Shown piece by piece: positions 9,501 through 19,800 of a stretch of DNA of 40,297 nt; the stretch's first letter is position 1, and each line of letters opens with the position of its first letter. The position numbers and the translations under genes are program-made. Source of the DNA: Bacteroidales bacterium (lineage in GTDB: Bacteria > Bacteroidota > Bacteroidia > Bacteroidales > UBA932); NCBI GenBank assembly GCA_017471025.1, contig JAFUWX010000057.1, positions 1-40,297 on the forward strand, in the 5' to 3' direction. Under the pieces are notes generated by a model. That model made no database searches and was not told where the DNA came from. It saw nothing but the letters and a program-made list of their open reading frames with translations.

Positions 9501-10459
9501 TTGCAGACACCGCCGCCGAGCATCCCCAGCCACATGGTTTCGTCCCGGGTACACAGGATGGCGTTCACCTCGTTGAACGGCAGTTTGCCGACGCCGGTTT
9601 CGGGCACCCGGTTGGCGAAGCGGTCTTCCTCGGGGTTCTCCAGGATGCTTAGGCCGCTGCGGCTGCCGATCCAGATGCTCCCGGACGGCGATTCGTCGAT
9701 ATCGTAAATGATGTCGTCCAGGATGGACTCCGCCCGCGCCGTTTCATGCCGGAAACGCCGGTAGGCTTCGGGATGGGCGATATCCGGGATATACAGCAGG
9801 CCGTTCCCCCAGGTGCCGACCCACAGTCCGCCCCGGCGGTCCTGGTGGAGCACATAAGCCTGCCCCAGGTCGCCCTCGGTATAGGAATGGAGCTTGGACT
9901 GCTCGATGTCATAGCGGAACAGGCCGCGTCCCCAGGAGGTGAACCACAGGTCGCCCTGGCTGTCCACCAGCATGTCCACGATGTCGGTCACCGCCTTTTC
10001 GCGCGGTCCCGGGGCCAGGCGGACGGGCGAGAAACGGCCATCCGAGTTTTTCAGGAACATGCCCTGGTCGCCGCCCACCCACAGGCGGCCGTCCTTGTCG
10101 GTCGTCATGGTGGAGATGTTGACGTCGTCCAGGACGCTGTCGTGCAGGCGGACCAGCTCTCCCGCGGCGCGGTCGAGCCGGAGCAGGCCGTGTTCAGTGG
10201 CGACATACAGGGCCTCACCGTCTTCGATGACCCGGTGCATGACGCTTTCGAGGGGCTCGTCGTCGCCCAGGGTATATAACTGGGCCTGGTACCCGTCATA
10301 GCGTACCAGGCCGGAATAGGTCACAATCCAGATATAGCCTTCAGTATCCTGATAGAGGCTCGCCACTTCATCAGTCGGCATCTGTACCGGCCGAAGGGGT
10401 TCGAACACCATCCGCGCCGACAGCAGGGCCGACAAAAGAAGCACGAGAATCTTTACCAT
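6533..10459 (-). CDS. Hybrid two-component system (HTCS) sensor-regulator
   Basis: One 1308-residue polypeptide carries a complete phosphorelay. Signal sequence 1-15. Periplasmic two-bladed-propeller-type sensor about 20-650 with repeated GxxWxGT-like Reg_prop motifs (for example GNVWIGTRKGV near 448-458). Y_Y_Y-type domain about 660-748. One membrane span about 753-775. HisKA with VSHEF, His812. HATPase about 905-1022 with N-box NLLSN (922-926) and G-box GNGIGLS. Receiver domain about 1056-1170 with acceptor Asp1105 and Lys1157. C-terminal AraC-type helix-turn-helix about 1205-1303. Such proteins bind a glycan fragment in the periplasm and activate PUL transcription. Unusually, the gene sits inside the operon, overlapping susD2 by 7 bp and GH3 by 4 bp, rather than standing alone. 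This predicts positive feedback on its own synthesis (inference). All key phosphorelay residues appear intact. Confidence 0.95.
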   Translation of the reverse strand: MVKILVLLLSALLSARMVFEPLRPVQMPTDEVASLYQDTEGYIWIVTYSGLVRYDGYQAQLYTLGDDEPLESVMHRVIEDGEALYVATEHGLLRLDRAAGELVRLHDSVLDDVNISTMTTDKDGRLWVGGDQGMFLKNSDGRFSPVRLAPGPREKAVTDIVDMLVDSQGDLWFTSWGRGLFRYDIEQSKLHSYTEGDLGQAYVLHQDRRGGLWVGTWGNGLLYIPDIAHPEAYRRFRHETARAESILDDIIYDIDESPSGSIWIGSRSGLSILENPEEDRFANRVPETGVGKLPFNEVNAILCTRDETMWLGMLGGGVCKVNNPQDERPEFPMERVLAECKTSSVRSLCRADSSRYWLGIAGHGMIRYSRPDGNFVNYSNLPQFNGLLYTSTVDCIIPRGEDQLCFGSYDSGIWVYDKEKDLAWALNSTNCREMTDDCIRALREDSAGNVWIGTRKGVFILRPDDSIVSLPTFLGNPDLDNQAKVVDIAEDKDGNIWLATGYDGIMRVSPARGDCRIFADDLVRTSTAILADSHGAIWAGTPTGGLCRYDARRDRFVREEGLVFLENKDITNLAEDPHGRIWTTTSNAVLSFLPGAEEGLQVVSYRSLSDQQEPAFFNRNVSLYLPDIDAMAFGTSRGVRTFPCRPEPADSAGRRQIAVTGILPGPDMYQDRDIRFSIFDFQDPSSDIYCYRLYRRGRTPGSWKVTGGGNNTARFTGLRAGTYCFEVYGFQSGESGHSPVKTLELKINGNPWLSWWAILLYILAGGGILYALFTTTASRFRMRRQMELDSLNQQKADEINQARLQFFTNVSHEFLTPLSIILASVESLEAKTPHEKGIIDIMSSNAIRLTRMVQQVLDFRKAESDNLKLKVSENDIAQFIGHEVEAFIPLVRKHGLSVAYSSDPQHFRGWFDPDKLDKIVYNLLSNAVKYTPQGGTVRLSVSRKEDGWLEVSCINSGKLMSGKTIAGLFKRFYEGDYRSFNTIGNGIGLSLVKSLVTLHKGSIDVVSNEQMGNCFTVRIPIGREAYGEDEIDEGIRSENNMPLALRMAENSVKTEYTVLCIDDNEELCELFHAILSKNFTVLTCHSAEAALELLPTQRVDVIVCDVAMPGMDGLQFCAHVKKQVEYSHIPVILLTAKTDDATSIGGFQAGADGYLTKPCNYSVLTAMILNLLGKQEQKSEDFRKQLVFEVRDIDYTSVDKQFLQHAIDVVNEHIADSEFSQTDFVQAMNVSRTVLTEKLKNLTGFTPSAFILNARLTLAYKLLSEEKGNIRVSDLAYSVGFSDAKYFSKCFKAKYKKTPKNIMEEHRI

Positions 10460-12111
10460 CCTGTATTTTGCTGTAAGGTTTTGTTTTTATGCATTTCCAC
10501 TTCGGAAATCGGGTAGAAGTACATCTTCTCGTCCCAATTCCGGTTCTGTACCAGGGTCCGGCCGACGTTCAGCGTACCGTCTTCCGCCCGGGTGATGTCC
10601 AGTCCCCAGACCTGCGTCGTCGAAGGTCCTTCCTTCCAGCGGCGCAAATCCCAGAAACGATGCCCTTCGAAGGCCAGTTCCACCCGGCGTTCGTTGTGCA
10701 GGCGGGCGCGGAAACTGTCCGCGTCCAGGGTGGCGTCCAGCCCCGGCATCCCGTAGGCGGCGCGCACCAGGTTCACGGCCGCGACCGGCGATAGGTCGAA
10801 GGTCGTCCCGGACAGGCCGCCGGTGAAGGCGGGGTCTCCCGTCGCCTCGAACAGCGCCTCCGCGTAGTTGAGGTACACCTCGGACAGGCGGAGCACCGGC
10901 CAGATGTGCGGGAAGCTGGAAACCGTTCCGGTGGACAGGCTGGTCTGCTCCTGGACGTATTTCCGCAGGTAGAAGGAGGTCGGTGAGGCCTCGGTCTGCG
11001 GCAGTCCGTTGCGTCCGCCGCGGAAAGTCTCCACGGTCTCCCCCTTGAAGCCGGCCCCGTTGTACAGCAGGGTTTTGGCAAAGCGCGGGTCGCGCGCCGC
11101 GCCGTCCAGCAGTTTGTCCGCGTCGGCCTCGGGATCGAAGGGCGTGCCGTCGGCCTTGTCATAGGCCTCGGCCAGGTTCAGGGACGGGCAGACGCCGGAA
11201 TGGCCTCCTTCGAAGCCTACCGGGAAATTCGCCCGTTCAAAGCTGTTGTCCGCACCGGTCCTTACTGCAAAAATGACGCCCCGGGACTCGATGTTGTCCG
11301 CATCATTGACCAAAAGATACTGTCCGTCGGCCTTGTTCTGGTCCAGCATGTCCTTGGCGGCCGCTGCGGCCATCACCCACGGCTCCCGGTCTCCGCCGGG
11401 GTTGTTCAGCGGGCTGGCGGCATACAGCAGGACTCGGGCGCGGGCGGCCAGGGCGAATCCGCGTGTGACACGGCCGACTTCCGAGTAATAGGTCCCGGAA
11501 TAGGTGGCCGGCAGGTGGGCGGCGGCTTCCTGCAGCTCGCCGGCGATCCATTCAGCCGCCTCGGCATAGTCCTTCTGTCCGAGCGCGGCCACTTCCCCGG
11601 TGGTATAGGAACGGTCCGCGATGACGATGCGGTTGTAGCGCTTCAGCAGCTCGAAATGGAACCAGGCGCGCAGGGCCTTGGCTTCCCAGGGGAAATTGAC
11701 CAGCTGGGCCTTGTCCCGTTCATATTCTTCCAGGTACTTGGCGACCGGGAAATCCTCCGGGCAGTTTTCCATCAGGTAGTTGGCGGCGCGGATGCCGCTG
11801 TAGAGGCGGCTCCACTGGTCGTCCATGACATTGTTGGCGGACCAGCTGCCGTCGTAGAACCCCTTGATGGTGTTGGGGGTGTTGGCATAGACGGCATCGT
11901 CGGTGGCGCATTCGGTCATCGTGCCGCCCACGGCGGTGAAGCCGGGCGACAGATAGCCGTAAACATCTGTCATGATGTCTTTTACCTTGCCGAAGTCGGC
12001 AAACATGTATTCTTTGGAGTGGTATTCCCGCTCATTGACTTCCAGGTCGGCGGCACAGGAGACAAGCCCCAGTGCGGCAAGCAAAATCAGGCTGAGTCTT
12101 TTCATACGCAT
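10453..12111 (-). CDS. susD: SusD-like outer-membrane glycan-binding lipoprotein (second pair)
   Basis: 552 residues with a lipoprotein signal ending at Cys19 (LGLVSC). An ATG two codons inside would give a slightly shorter signal. The mainly helical, TPR-rich body and the C-terminal stretch with RLHNERRVELAFEGHRFWDL (residues about 465-484) are the hallmark of SusD/RagB proteins, which end, as here, in a short tail with a final GW. It should sit on the cell surface as the lid of its SusC partner, whose stop codon overlaps its start by one base (TGATG). The 3' end overlaps the HTCS start by 7 bp. Ligand unknown. Confidence 0.93.
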   Translation of the reverse strand: MRMKRLSLILLAALGLVSCAADLEVNEREYHSKEYMFADFGKVKDIMTDVYGYLSPGFTAVGGTMTECATDDAVYANTPNTIKGFYDGSWSANNVMDDQWSRLYSGIRAANYLMENCPEDFPVAKYLEEYERDKAQLVNFPWEAKALRAWFHFELLKRYNRIVIADRSYTTGEVAALGQKDYAEAAEWIAGELQEAAAHLPATYSGTYYSEVGRVTRGFALAARARVLLYAASPLNNPGGDREPWVMAAAAAKDMLDQNKADGQYLLVNDADNIESRGVIFAVRTGADNSFERANFPVGFEGGHSGVCPSLNLAEAYDKADGTPFDPEADADKLLDGAARDPRFAKTLLYNGAGFKGETVETFRGGRNGLPQTEASPTSFYLRKYVQEQTSLSTGTVSSFPHIWPVLRLSEVYLNYAEALFEATGDPAFTGGLSGTTFDLSPVAAVNLVRAAYGMPGLDATLDADSFRARLHNERRVELAFEGHRFWDLRRWKEGPSTTQVWGLDITRAEDGTLNVGRTLVQNRNWDEKMYFYPISEVEMHKNKTLQQNTGW

Positions 12112-14885
12112 CAGAATTGGAGGTTTACGCCGACCGAGAAGGTCCGGGCCCGCGGATAACCGAGGGAGATGTATTCAGGGTCGAAAATCCGGACGCCGTC
12201 CAGGGAGAAGAGGTTGTCGCCCCGCAGGAAAACGCGCGTCTGACGCAGGTGCAGGGTCCGGAGCCAGGCCTGCGGCAGGTCGTACCACAGCTGCACTTCG
12301 CGCAGCTTGAGGTAGCGCCCGTTGGCGGTCCAGATGTCGCTGTCGCGGAAGTTGTTGCTGTTCTCCAGGGTGGTCAGCCGGGGATAGCGCGCGGCGGGCG
12401 TCTCCGGGGTCCAGCGGTTCTGCAGGTAATACTGCGAGACATTCTTGTCCCCGCCGTAGAGCGGCTGGTAGATATGGGCCAGGTCGGTGACGGCCAGCCA
12501 GTCGCCCGTGCCCTGGAACCAGGCCTGCAGGCCGATGTTCCGCCACGAGAGGCCGATCTGGAATCCGTAGTACAGCTCCGGCACCGTAGGCGTGGAGAGC
12601 CAGGTGTAGTCGTAGTTGTCGATGTGTCCGTCGTTGTTGAGGTCCTTGTATTTCACGTCGCCCGGCTTCAGTCCGGTGGCGAAGGTCGCGACCGGCAGGC
12701 CGCTGCGCAGGGTGCCGTCGGCATTGAAATCGGAGGCCTGGTAGAAACCGTCGCTTTCCAGGGCGAAAATCCGGTTCAGGCTGCCGCCCTGCTGATACTG
12801 GTAGGCGTCAGGCCGGTATTCTTCCTCGATGTAGTCGATCCGCGTCCGGACAAAGGAGAGGTTGCCGCCCAGGTCGGCGGTCCAGTCGCCGAAACGCCGC
12901 TGCCAGCGCAGGGCTACTTCCACGCCCCGGCCGCTTACGGCGCCGGTGAAGGTGTCGGACAGGCCGATGCCCAGTACGCCGGACACGGCATTGGCGGCTT
13001 CCGTACGCAGGCCGCTGCGGCGGTTCAGGAAGCCGTCCACCGATCCGCTCAGGCCGAAGGGGAAGGCGAAATCCAGGCCTACATTAGCCTTGAACTCGGT
13101 CTCGGGACGGATGCCGACGGAAGGCAGGTCGCCTTCGCGGGAACCGTTCAGGCTGTTCGGCAGCATGAAGATATAGCTCTGTCCCGCCCCGTTGAACTGT
13201 TTGTCCATGTCGTATTCGAGGTTGGCGTCCATGCCGGTCAGGCCGGCGGAAGCCCGGATTTTCAGCAGGTCGATGCCGCGCACGCCCTGCATGAAAGGCT
13301 CGCGGGTGAGCACCCAGCCCAGGGATGCGGCGGGATAGAAGCGGTATTTGTCTCCGGTGGCCAGCAGGCTGGAGGCGGACTCGGAGAGGGTCACATTCAG
13401 CAGATACCGTCCCTGGTAGTCATAGTCCAGGGCGAAGATGAAGTCGTGGTGCTTGAAGGAGTTGCCGGCGCCGGAGAGTTTCCGGGCGTCCCGGCTGGCA
13501 ATCAGGGCCGTGTGGATGTTGTGGCCGGAGAAACTGCCGTCCCAGAAGATGCGCGCCCAGCCCGTGAGCCGCATGTACTGGCTGTTCAGCCAGGTGGCGA
13601 AGGCGATTTCCGTGTCGTTGCCGTATTGGGAGAGGGCGTAGTCGCTGATGTTGCCGGAGGCGTCATAGCGGGGCGTCAGGGCCAGCCAGGTGTATTCGAA
13701 ACTCTTCCGGTCCGAGATGGTGGCGGCATTGTCGTAGGCGATCCGCACTTCCGCGCCAAGGCCCGGGACCCACATTCCGAAGCTCTGCCGGATGGCCACG
13801 TCGCCGGAGAGGCTGCGGCCGAAGCGGATGTTGTTGCCGGTGCCGAGGATGGCGCCCACCGGGTTGTCGTACAAGGTCGTCCGGGTCCATGAACCCATGT
13901 ATTGTACGGGGATGCCCAGGGTCGGGGCCGCATACATCTTCGTCAGGTCCAGGCCGGACTGCGGGCCCTGTTCCTGCTGGAGCCGGGCGGACAGGCCGAT
14001 AATGAGCTTGGTGTAGCGGGTGATGTCGATGTCCAGGTTGGAGCGCAGTTTCAGGGAATAATACTCCGCCTGGGTATTGAGGTCCGGGGTGAGCCGGGTG
14101 TTGCGCAGGAAACCGCGGTTGCTGCGGTAGTCCGCATAGACATAGTAGCGGGTGGCCTTCGTCGATCCGTCGATGGACAGGTGGGCGTCGTGGGCGAAAC
14201 CGATGCGGCGGAGCATCAGCGCCTGCCAGTCGGCGGTCGGGATCAGGGTGTTCGACCCGTCCGCGACGGAAGCGATGTCCGAGGCGGAATAGGCCGGTGT
14301 CAGGCCGTCTGCGGCGCGGGCCTCATTCAGCGCCTGGGCGAATTCTACGGGGGAGGCCATCGCCGGGACGCCGGTCGGTGTCTGGAGGCCGAAACGGTAG
14401 CCGGCACGCAGGCGGAAAGGCTGGCTGCCGCCCCGCCGGGTGGTGATCAGCACGGCGCCGTCCGCACCCCGTACCCCGTACATGGCCAGGGCGGCGGCAT
14501 CCTTGAGCACGCTCACGGACGCGACTTCGTTGACGTCGATGTCGGAGGCGTCACGCGGAATGCCGTCCACCAGCACCAGCACATGGCTGCCGCTGTAGGA
14601 GCCGTTTCCGCGCACATGCAGGACGGGCGTGTTGTCGTCGGGCCAGAACCCCGAGCCGTTTTGGAAGACCTGAAGGCCGGGAATCATGCCGTACAGGGCA
14701 TTCAGCGCCTGGGTCTGGGTAGATCCGTACAGGGCGTCCCCGTCCAGGGTCGATACGGCCGCCGCCGAGGAAGACAGCACCCGCCCGAAGCCCAGATCGA
14801 CGCGCAGGCTGTCCTTCTCCTGGGCGGAGAGGCAGACCGGCAGGAGGACTGTCAGCAGTATGAGATATCGTTTCATCATCGTCAT
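12111..14885 (-). CDS. susC: Short SusC-like TonB-dependent transporter (second pair)
   Basis: 924 residues. The signal peptide ends near Ala21 (LPVCLSA). Within 20 residues the protein reaches the region that in ordinary SusC proteins follows the N-terminal carboxypeptidase-regulatory-like domain, so that domain is absent. Plug domain about 40-150 with VLKDAAALAMYGVRGADG (126-143). The rest alternates like an outer-membrane beta-barrel and ends in an aromatic residue (NLQF). Role: TonB-powered import of oligosaccharides delivered by the SusD protein encoded immediately downstream. Possible starts at codons 1, 3 and 4 all lie close together, and the gap to susD1 is 6 bp. The length is compatible with a complete plug and barrel, so the gene looks intact rather than truncated. 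Confidence 0.93.
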   Translation of the reverse strand: MTMMKRYLILLTVLLPVCLSAQEKDSLRVDLGFGRVLSSSAAAVSTLDGDALYGSTQTQALNALYGMIPGLQVFQNGSGFWPDDNTPVLHVRGNGSYSGSHVLVLVDGIPRDASDIDVNEVASVSVLKDAAALAMYGVRGADGAVLITTRRGGSQPFRLRAGYRFGLQTPTGVPAMASPVEFAQALNEARAADGLTPAYSASDIASVADGSNTLIPTADWQALMLRRIGFAHDAHLSIDGSTKATRYYVYADYRSNRGFLRNTRLTPDLNTQAEYYSLKLRSNLDIDITRYTKLIIGLSARLQQEQGPQSGLDLTKMYAAPTLGIPVQYMGSWTRTTLYDNPVGAILGTGNNIRFGRSLSGDVAIRQSFGMWVPGLGAEVRIAYDNAATISDRKSFEYTWLALTPRYDASGNISDYALSQYGNDTEIAFATWLNSQYMRLTGWARIFWDGSFSGHNIHTALIASRDARKLSGAGNSFKHHDFIFALDYDYQGRYLLNVTLSESASSLLATGDKYRFYPAASLGWVLTREPFMQGVRGIDLLKIRASAGLTGMDANLEYDMDKQFNGAGQSYIFMLPNSLNGSREGDLPSVGIRPETEFKANVGLDFAFPFGLSGSVDGFLNRRSGLRTEAANAVSGVLGIGLSDTFTGAVSGRGVEVALRWQRRFGDWTADLGGNLSFVRTRIDYIEEEYRPDAYQYQQGGSLNRIFALESDGFYQASDFNADGTLRSGLPVATFATGLKPGDVKYKDLNNDGHIDNYDYTWLSTPTVPELYYGFQIGLSWRNIGLQAWFQGTGDWLAVTDLAHIYQPLYGGDKNVSQYYLQNRWTPETPAARYPRLTTLENSNNFRDSDIWTANGRYLKLREVQLWYDLPQAWLRTLHLRQTRVFLRGDNLFSLDGVRIFDPEYISLGYPRARTFSVGVNLQF

Positions 14886-14891
14886 CGTTTA

Positions 14892-16871
14892 TTACCATCC
14901 CGGGTTTTGGACGAGGCCGTAACCCTTGTTGATTTCATTGGTCGGGAAAGCGCTCAGCAGCCACTTGTCCTCCCAGTTGTCACGCCAGTAGCGAGGGGTG
15001 GGCTCGAAGGGGTCCAAGAAATTGAGTACCAGGTTGTTGTCTTCGTAGGTACCGCTCTTGATCGTCATGTGGATGCCGTAGAGGGTCTTGCAGAAGATGT
15101 CTTTGCGCTTCCAGCGGATCATGTCGTAGAGCCGGGATTCTTCGAAATACAGCTCGCGGGCACGCTCGTCCAGGATTTCCTCCCGCAGGCGGGCGTCGCC
15201 CCGGAGGTCTCCCGGATAGTCCGGATAGACCCGGCCGGCCTGTACCTTCTCCAGCAGGGCGTCGTCCATGTCGGGCAGCCCCACACGGGAGCGGATCTGG
15301 TTCAGGGCCTTGTAGGCATCCTCCTTGCGGCCGACCTCGTTCAGGGCTTCGGCATAGATCAGCCAGATGTCCGCGAGGCGCAGGTAGGAATAGTCGGTGG
15401 GCTTGTTGTGGAAGGTCTCGTCGTTGTAGTCCCAGATCATCTTGCGGGAGCAGAAACCGGTATAGGCGCGCGGCGACTCGGCGCTGCCATGCTCATACCC
15501 GTCGTCCCACATGCGGATCGGGTGGCCCTGGAAGTGGTCGCCCACGATCATGACGGATTCATACAGGCGCGGGTCCCGTCCGACGAAGGGATTGTCGGTC
15601 AGGGTGCCGGTGTGGTTGTGGTCTTTGACCCATTTCCGGTAGTCGGCCGGCGTGCCGTCGGCATAGGGGAAGAGCTCCACGAAGTTCAGCGTAATGGCGC
15701 CGCCGCCGTAGCCGCGGCCGTTGTTGCCATGGTCCTCGGCCGGTCCGAAATAGCAGCGCTGGTAGGTATCGGCGAAGGTCGGCATGTAGCGGCCGGTATG
15801 GATCAGGATTTCGCCGTTGTTGCGGTCGGCATAGGTGCGGTTCCAGGCGCTGCGGTAGTCTTCCGAGGTGGTGCCCGAAGCCTGGATCAGGGCGTATTCT
15901 CCGCCGGCGTTGGCCTGGAAGAAATCCTCGCAGGCGGTCACCACGGCTTCCCAACGGGAAGGGTCGTAGCCGCCGAACCAGTACATTTCGGGAATCTTGC
16001 TTTCATCGACCTTGCCGATATTGCCCAGACGGGGCTTCGGCACGAGCGGGGAGTAAGGCGCCTGGGCGTTGAACAGCGGGCTGGCCGCGAAGTCCAGGGC
16101 CCGGCATTTCAGACCGAGGGCGGAAGCCTTGGTCATGTGGCCGTCTTCGGCGGCCGGTACGGTCCAGGGCAGGTCCTTCGCCGCTTCGTCCAGCAGGCTG
16201 ATGATGAAATCCAGCACGGCCTGGGCGCTCTGGCGGCTGTAATCGATGCCCGCCTCCTTGCCGGCTTCCACGGCGTCCTTCAGGATGGGCACGCCGCCGA
16301 AGTTGCGCCACAGGTCCAGGTACGACATGGCGATCATGACCTTGCATTCGGCTTTCCGCCGGATTTTTTCCTCGGGGGTCATGTCCGGCACGCGGTCCAC
16401 GTTGTTGATATACAGGTAGGCCTTGCGGATGCATTTCCAGGCCCCTTCCTGGTCGGTCAGGTAGCCGAACTTGGTGCCGCTGGACCAGTTTTCGGTCTCG
16501 GCGCTGTAGGAGCCGTTGTAATAGATGTTGTAGGCGCCCGCCCAGTTGCACTGGGAGTCGATGATGTCGGTCAGGGCGTCGTGTACGTCATTGTCGATGG
16601 AACTGCAGGCCCGCTGGTATTTGAACTGCCCTGCGGAACCCAGCGGCCAGGCGTTGTTGTGGACCGGATAGCCGCAGCGCAGCGTCGCATAGACGGAGAC
16701 CAGGGCGCGGTCCGCATAGAGTTTCGACGAAAAGACGGTGTCGATCGTGACATCGACGCCCGGCGCCTTTTCCAGGAAACTGTCTCCCAACCTGAGGTCC
16801 TGGCAACCGGCCGCGGCCAGCAGGAGGGTGATCCCCGCGGCCAGGATACTATGTGTAAATAACTTCTTCAT
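14892..16871 (-). CDS. susD: SusD-like outer-membrane glycan-binding lipoprotein (first pair)
   Basis: 659 residues, longer than the second SusD. Lipoprotein signal with lipobox LAAAGC, Cys23. Helical SusD/RagB body. The C-terminal segment REEILDERARELYFEESRLY (residues about 568-587) is the conserved SusD signature, and the protein ends in QNPGW. It should bind glycan at the cell surface and cap the SusC encoded 6 bp upstream. The start at 16871 is the only good one, because it opens the signal peptide directly. The two SusD proteins differ clearly in length and sequence, so they probably bind different parts or forms of the substrate (inference). Confidence 0.94.
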   Translation of the reverse strand: MKKLFTHSILAAGITLLLAAAGCQDLRLGDSFLEKAPGVDVTIDTVFSSKLYADRALVSVYATLRCGYPVHNNAWPLGSAGQFKYQRACSSIDNDVHDALTDIIDSQCNWAGAYNIYYNGSYSAETENWSSGTKFGYLTDQEGAWKCIRKAYLYINNVDRVPDMTPEEKIRRKAECKVMIAMSYLDLWRNFGGVPILKDAVEAGKEAGIDYSRQSAQAVLDFIISLLDEAAKDLPWTVPAAEDGHMTKASALGLKCRALDFAASPLFNAQAPYSPLVPKPRLGNIGKVDESKIPEMYWFGGYDPSRWEAVVTACEDFFQANAGGEYALIQASGTTSEDYRSAWNRTYADRNNGEILIHTGRYMPTFADTYQRCYFGPAEDHGNNGRGYGGGAITLNFVELFPYADGTPADYRKWVKDHNHTGTLTDNPFVGRDPRLYESVMIVGDHFQGHPIRMWDDGYEHGSAESPRAYTGFCSRKMIWDYNDETFHNKPTDYSYLRLADIWLIYAEALNEVGRKEDAYKALNQIRSRVGLPDMDDALLEKVQAGRVYPDYPGDLRGDARLREEILDERARELYFEESRLYDMIRWKRKDIFCKTLYGIHMTIKSGTYEDNNLVLNFLDPFEPTPRYWRDNWEDKWLLSAFPTNEINKGYGLVQNPGW

Positions 16872-16877
16872 ATCGCT

Positions 16878-19800
16878 TTAGAATGTCAGGTTGATGCCGA
16901 TGTTATAGATCCGGTTGTTCGGATAGCGGTTGTCCCATCCCGAGGTGTTGCCTTCCGGGTCGATGTCCAGGTCGGCCAGGGGCGAGAAGAGCGTCAGGAG
17001 GTTGTATCCGTTGACATAGAACTTCGCGGTGGAGATGCCGATCTTCGAAAGGATGCGGTTGCCGCTCAGGGTGTAGGAGAGTTCTGCGGTCTTGAGCCGC
17101 AGGTAGGACGCGTCGATGAGCCACAGGTCGGAGGTGGTCAGGTAATGCGTCTTGTTCATGAAGGTGATGCGGGGGAAGCGGGACTGCTGGTTCTCCTCCG
17201 TCCAGCGGCCGTCGGCCAGGTAGGTCAGCAGCGTGCGGGAGTTCTGGGAACCGAAGGGGGTCCGCATCTCGCCGTCGATCATACGGGAGGCATGCCAGGC
17301 TCCGGTCCATTGCATGGACAGGCCGATGCCTTTCCAGCTCAGGCCCGCGAGCAGGCCGCCGACATATTCCGGCCGGTCGGAGTAGCCGAACCACATGCAG
17401 TCGTCGCCGTCGATCTTGCCGTCGCCGCTGAGGTCCTTGAACAGGGCGTCGCCCGGACGGGGAGAACCCAGGGACATGGTCGGGATCGTCTTGCCGTCGC
17501 GGTCTTCGGCGAGGATGGTGCCGTCGGGCGCGAAGTCGTCGTCCCGCAGGTAACGGTCGAAGATATAGCCGTATTTCGTGCCGGTGCTATGGCCGGTCTG
17601 GGCCATCCAGGGATAGTTGGGCATCACCTCGTCCATGAAGACGATCTTGTTCTTGGAATAGGAGAGGTTGCCCTTGATGTAATATTCGAAATCCCGCACC
17701 TTGGACTGCCAGGCCAGGGTGAGCTCGTAGCCGTGGTTATCGACCTGTCCGAGGTTGATCAGCGGCAGGGAGATATCGGTGATGTTCGGCTGCGTGTTGC
17801 GGGTGGAGAGGATGTCGTAGCGGCGCTCGAAGAAGAAATCGGCGTTGAGGGTGAGGCGCTGCTTGAACAGGACCAGGTCGATACCGTAATTCTGCTTGCG
17901 GACCTTTTCCCAGGTGACGACGCTGTTGCCGACGGTGTTCTCGGAGGCTTCCGGCAGCATCACCGGGCTGTATTGGTCGCCGAACTGCCAGCTGCCCTTG
18001 TACATGTTGCCGCCGGCGTCGTAATAACCCCAGTTGAACACGGCGTTGGACGGGTTCCAGGAACCGTTCAGGTACAGGAAGCGGGCGCCGGAATATTTGT
18101 CGTTGCCGACCAGGCCGTAGGAGGCACGGATTTTCAGGAAATCCAGCCAGCCGCGCGTGGCCTTCATCCAAGGCTCTTCGGAGATGCACCAGCCGGCGGA
18201 GACGGCCGGGAAGAAGCCGTAACGGGTCTTGCCGGGCGCGAAGTTCTCGGAGCCGTTGTAGCCGGCGTTCAAGTCCGCCATGTAGCGGTGCTTCCAGTTG
18301 TAGGTCACGCGGCCGACATAGCCCACGTAGGCCGTCGGAATCTCGGTGAACTGGGGCGGGTAGTAGGTCTTGGACTGGTTGTACAGCAGCAGTCCGGTCA
18401 CCTCATGGTCGCCGAAGGTCCGGGCGTAGTTCACGCTGCCTTCCAGGTACCAGTTGCGGCCATGGCCCGTCCAGTCGCCGTAGGACATCGGTTCGATGAG
18501 GCCATCGACGCCGGAGGTCCGATAGACGATCGTGTTGTCGAACATCGGGCTTGCGACGTCCATACCCGGCTGGGTGAAATATCCCAGGTACATCGGCGTA
18601 TAATACATCGACGGGGCGTAGGTGACGTTGCGGCTGACGGTCTGCCAATAGGTGGAGTTGTAAGAGCCCTTGACGGAGGCGCTGAGCCCCTGGGTGATGA
18701 AATCGAGCTTCTGGTCCAACTGGACGTCCATGTTCAGGACGTTCTCCGTGGTTTCGGAATAACCCCAGTTGTAGAAGAGGGCGAGACCGTCCAGGCCGCC
18801 TTCCATCGGGATGTATTTGCCGTTGCCGCCGCTGGACAGGATATAGTGCCCATCGACGATGCCGGCGCTGGAGAAGGGGGTGCACCACATCAGGTTCTCC
18901 CAGATGTTATAGGTGTTCGGTTCGTGCGTGGTGCCCACGCGTCCGCCGAGGTTGATTTTCAGGTTGGTGGTGCCGGTGAGGTCGATATCGACGTTCGCCC
19001 GGTAGTTGTAGCGGTTGTAGGTGTAGTTCGGGTTGTAGGTCAGGTCGAACTTCTTCATGATACCGTCCTGGTACAGATAGCCCAGGGACACGAAATAGCG
19101 GAACCGCGACGAGCCGCCGGACATCGTGACGTTGTGCTGGGTCTGCCAGGCCAGGTCCTTGAAGATGTAGGCGTCCCAGTCCATGTTCGGGAACATGATC
19201 GGGTCGCCGTTCGTCTCGAACATCTCCAGGACGAAGGGCGAGAATTTGAGGGAGCTCTCCGGGATGTCCGGATTGTCGCTGCGCTGCGCCTCATTGTAGA
19301 TCTGTGCATATTCCAGGCTGCTGACGCTCTTGAGGTGGCGCAGCGGCTGGGTGAGGCCGAACTGGGAGGACAGGGTGATCCGGCTCTTGCCTTCCTCGCC
19401 CCGGCGGGTGGTCACCAGGATGACGCCGTTGGCGCCCCGTACGCCGAAGACCGCCGTGGAAGCGGCGTCCTTCAGGACGGTGATGTTGGCGATTTCATTC
19501 GGGTCCATCTGGAAGAAGGACCGTTCCACGCCGTCCACCAGGATCAGCGGCTTGGAGGCCTCGTTGGACAGGGAGCCCGTACCGCGGACGAAGATTTCCG
19601 GATCTTCCGCGCCGGGCTGTCCGGACACCTGGACGGAGGAAACGCCCGTGATGGCGCCGGCCAGGGCGTTCGCGACGCTGCCGGAAGGGGACTTCAGGAT
19701 GTCGTCGGAACTGATCGACGCGATGGCGCCGGTGACGGACATCTTCCGCTGCTGGCCGTAAGCCACCACCTGGACTTCTTCAAGGAAGGTGTTGTCCGGC

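Noticed and set aside
12111-14885. SusC2 as a truncated pseudogene
   Set aside because: It has an intact signal peptide, plug, full-length barrel and aromatic C-terminus, and sits in frame-perfect operon spacing. Only the optional N-terminal domain is missing.
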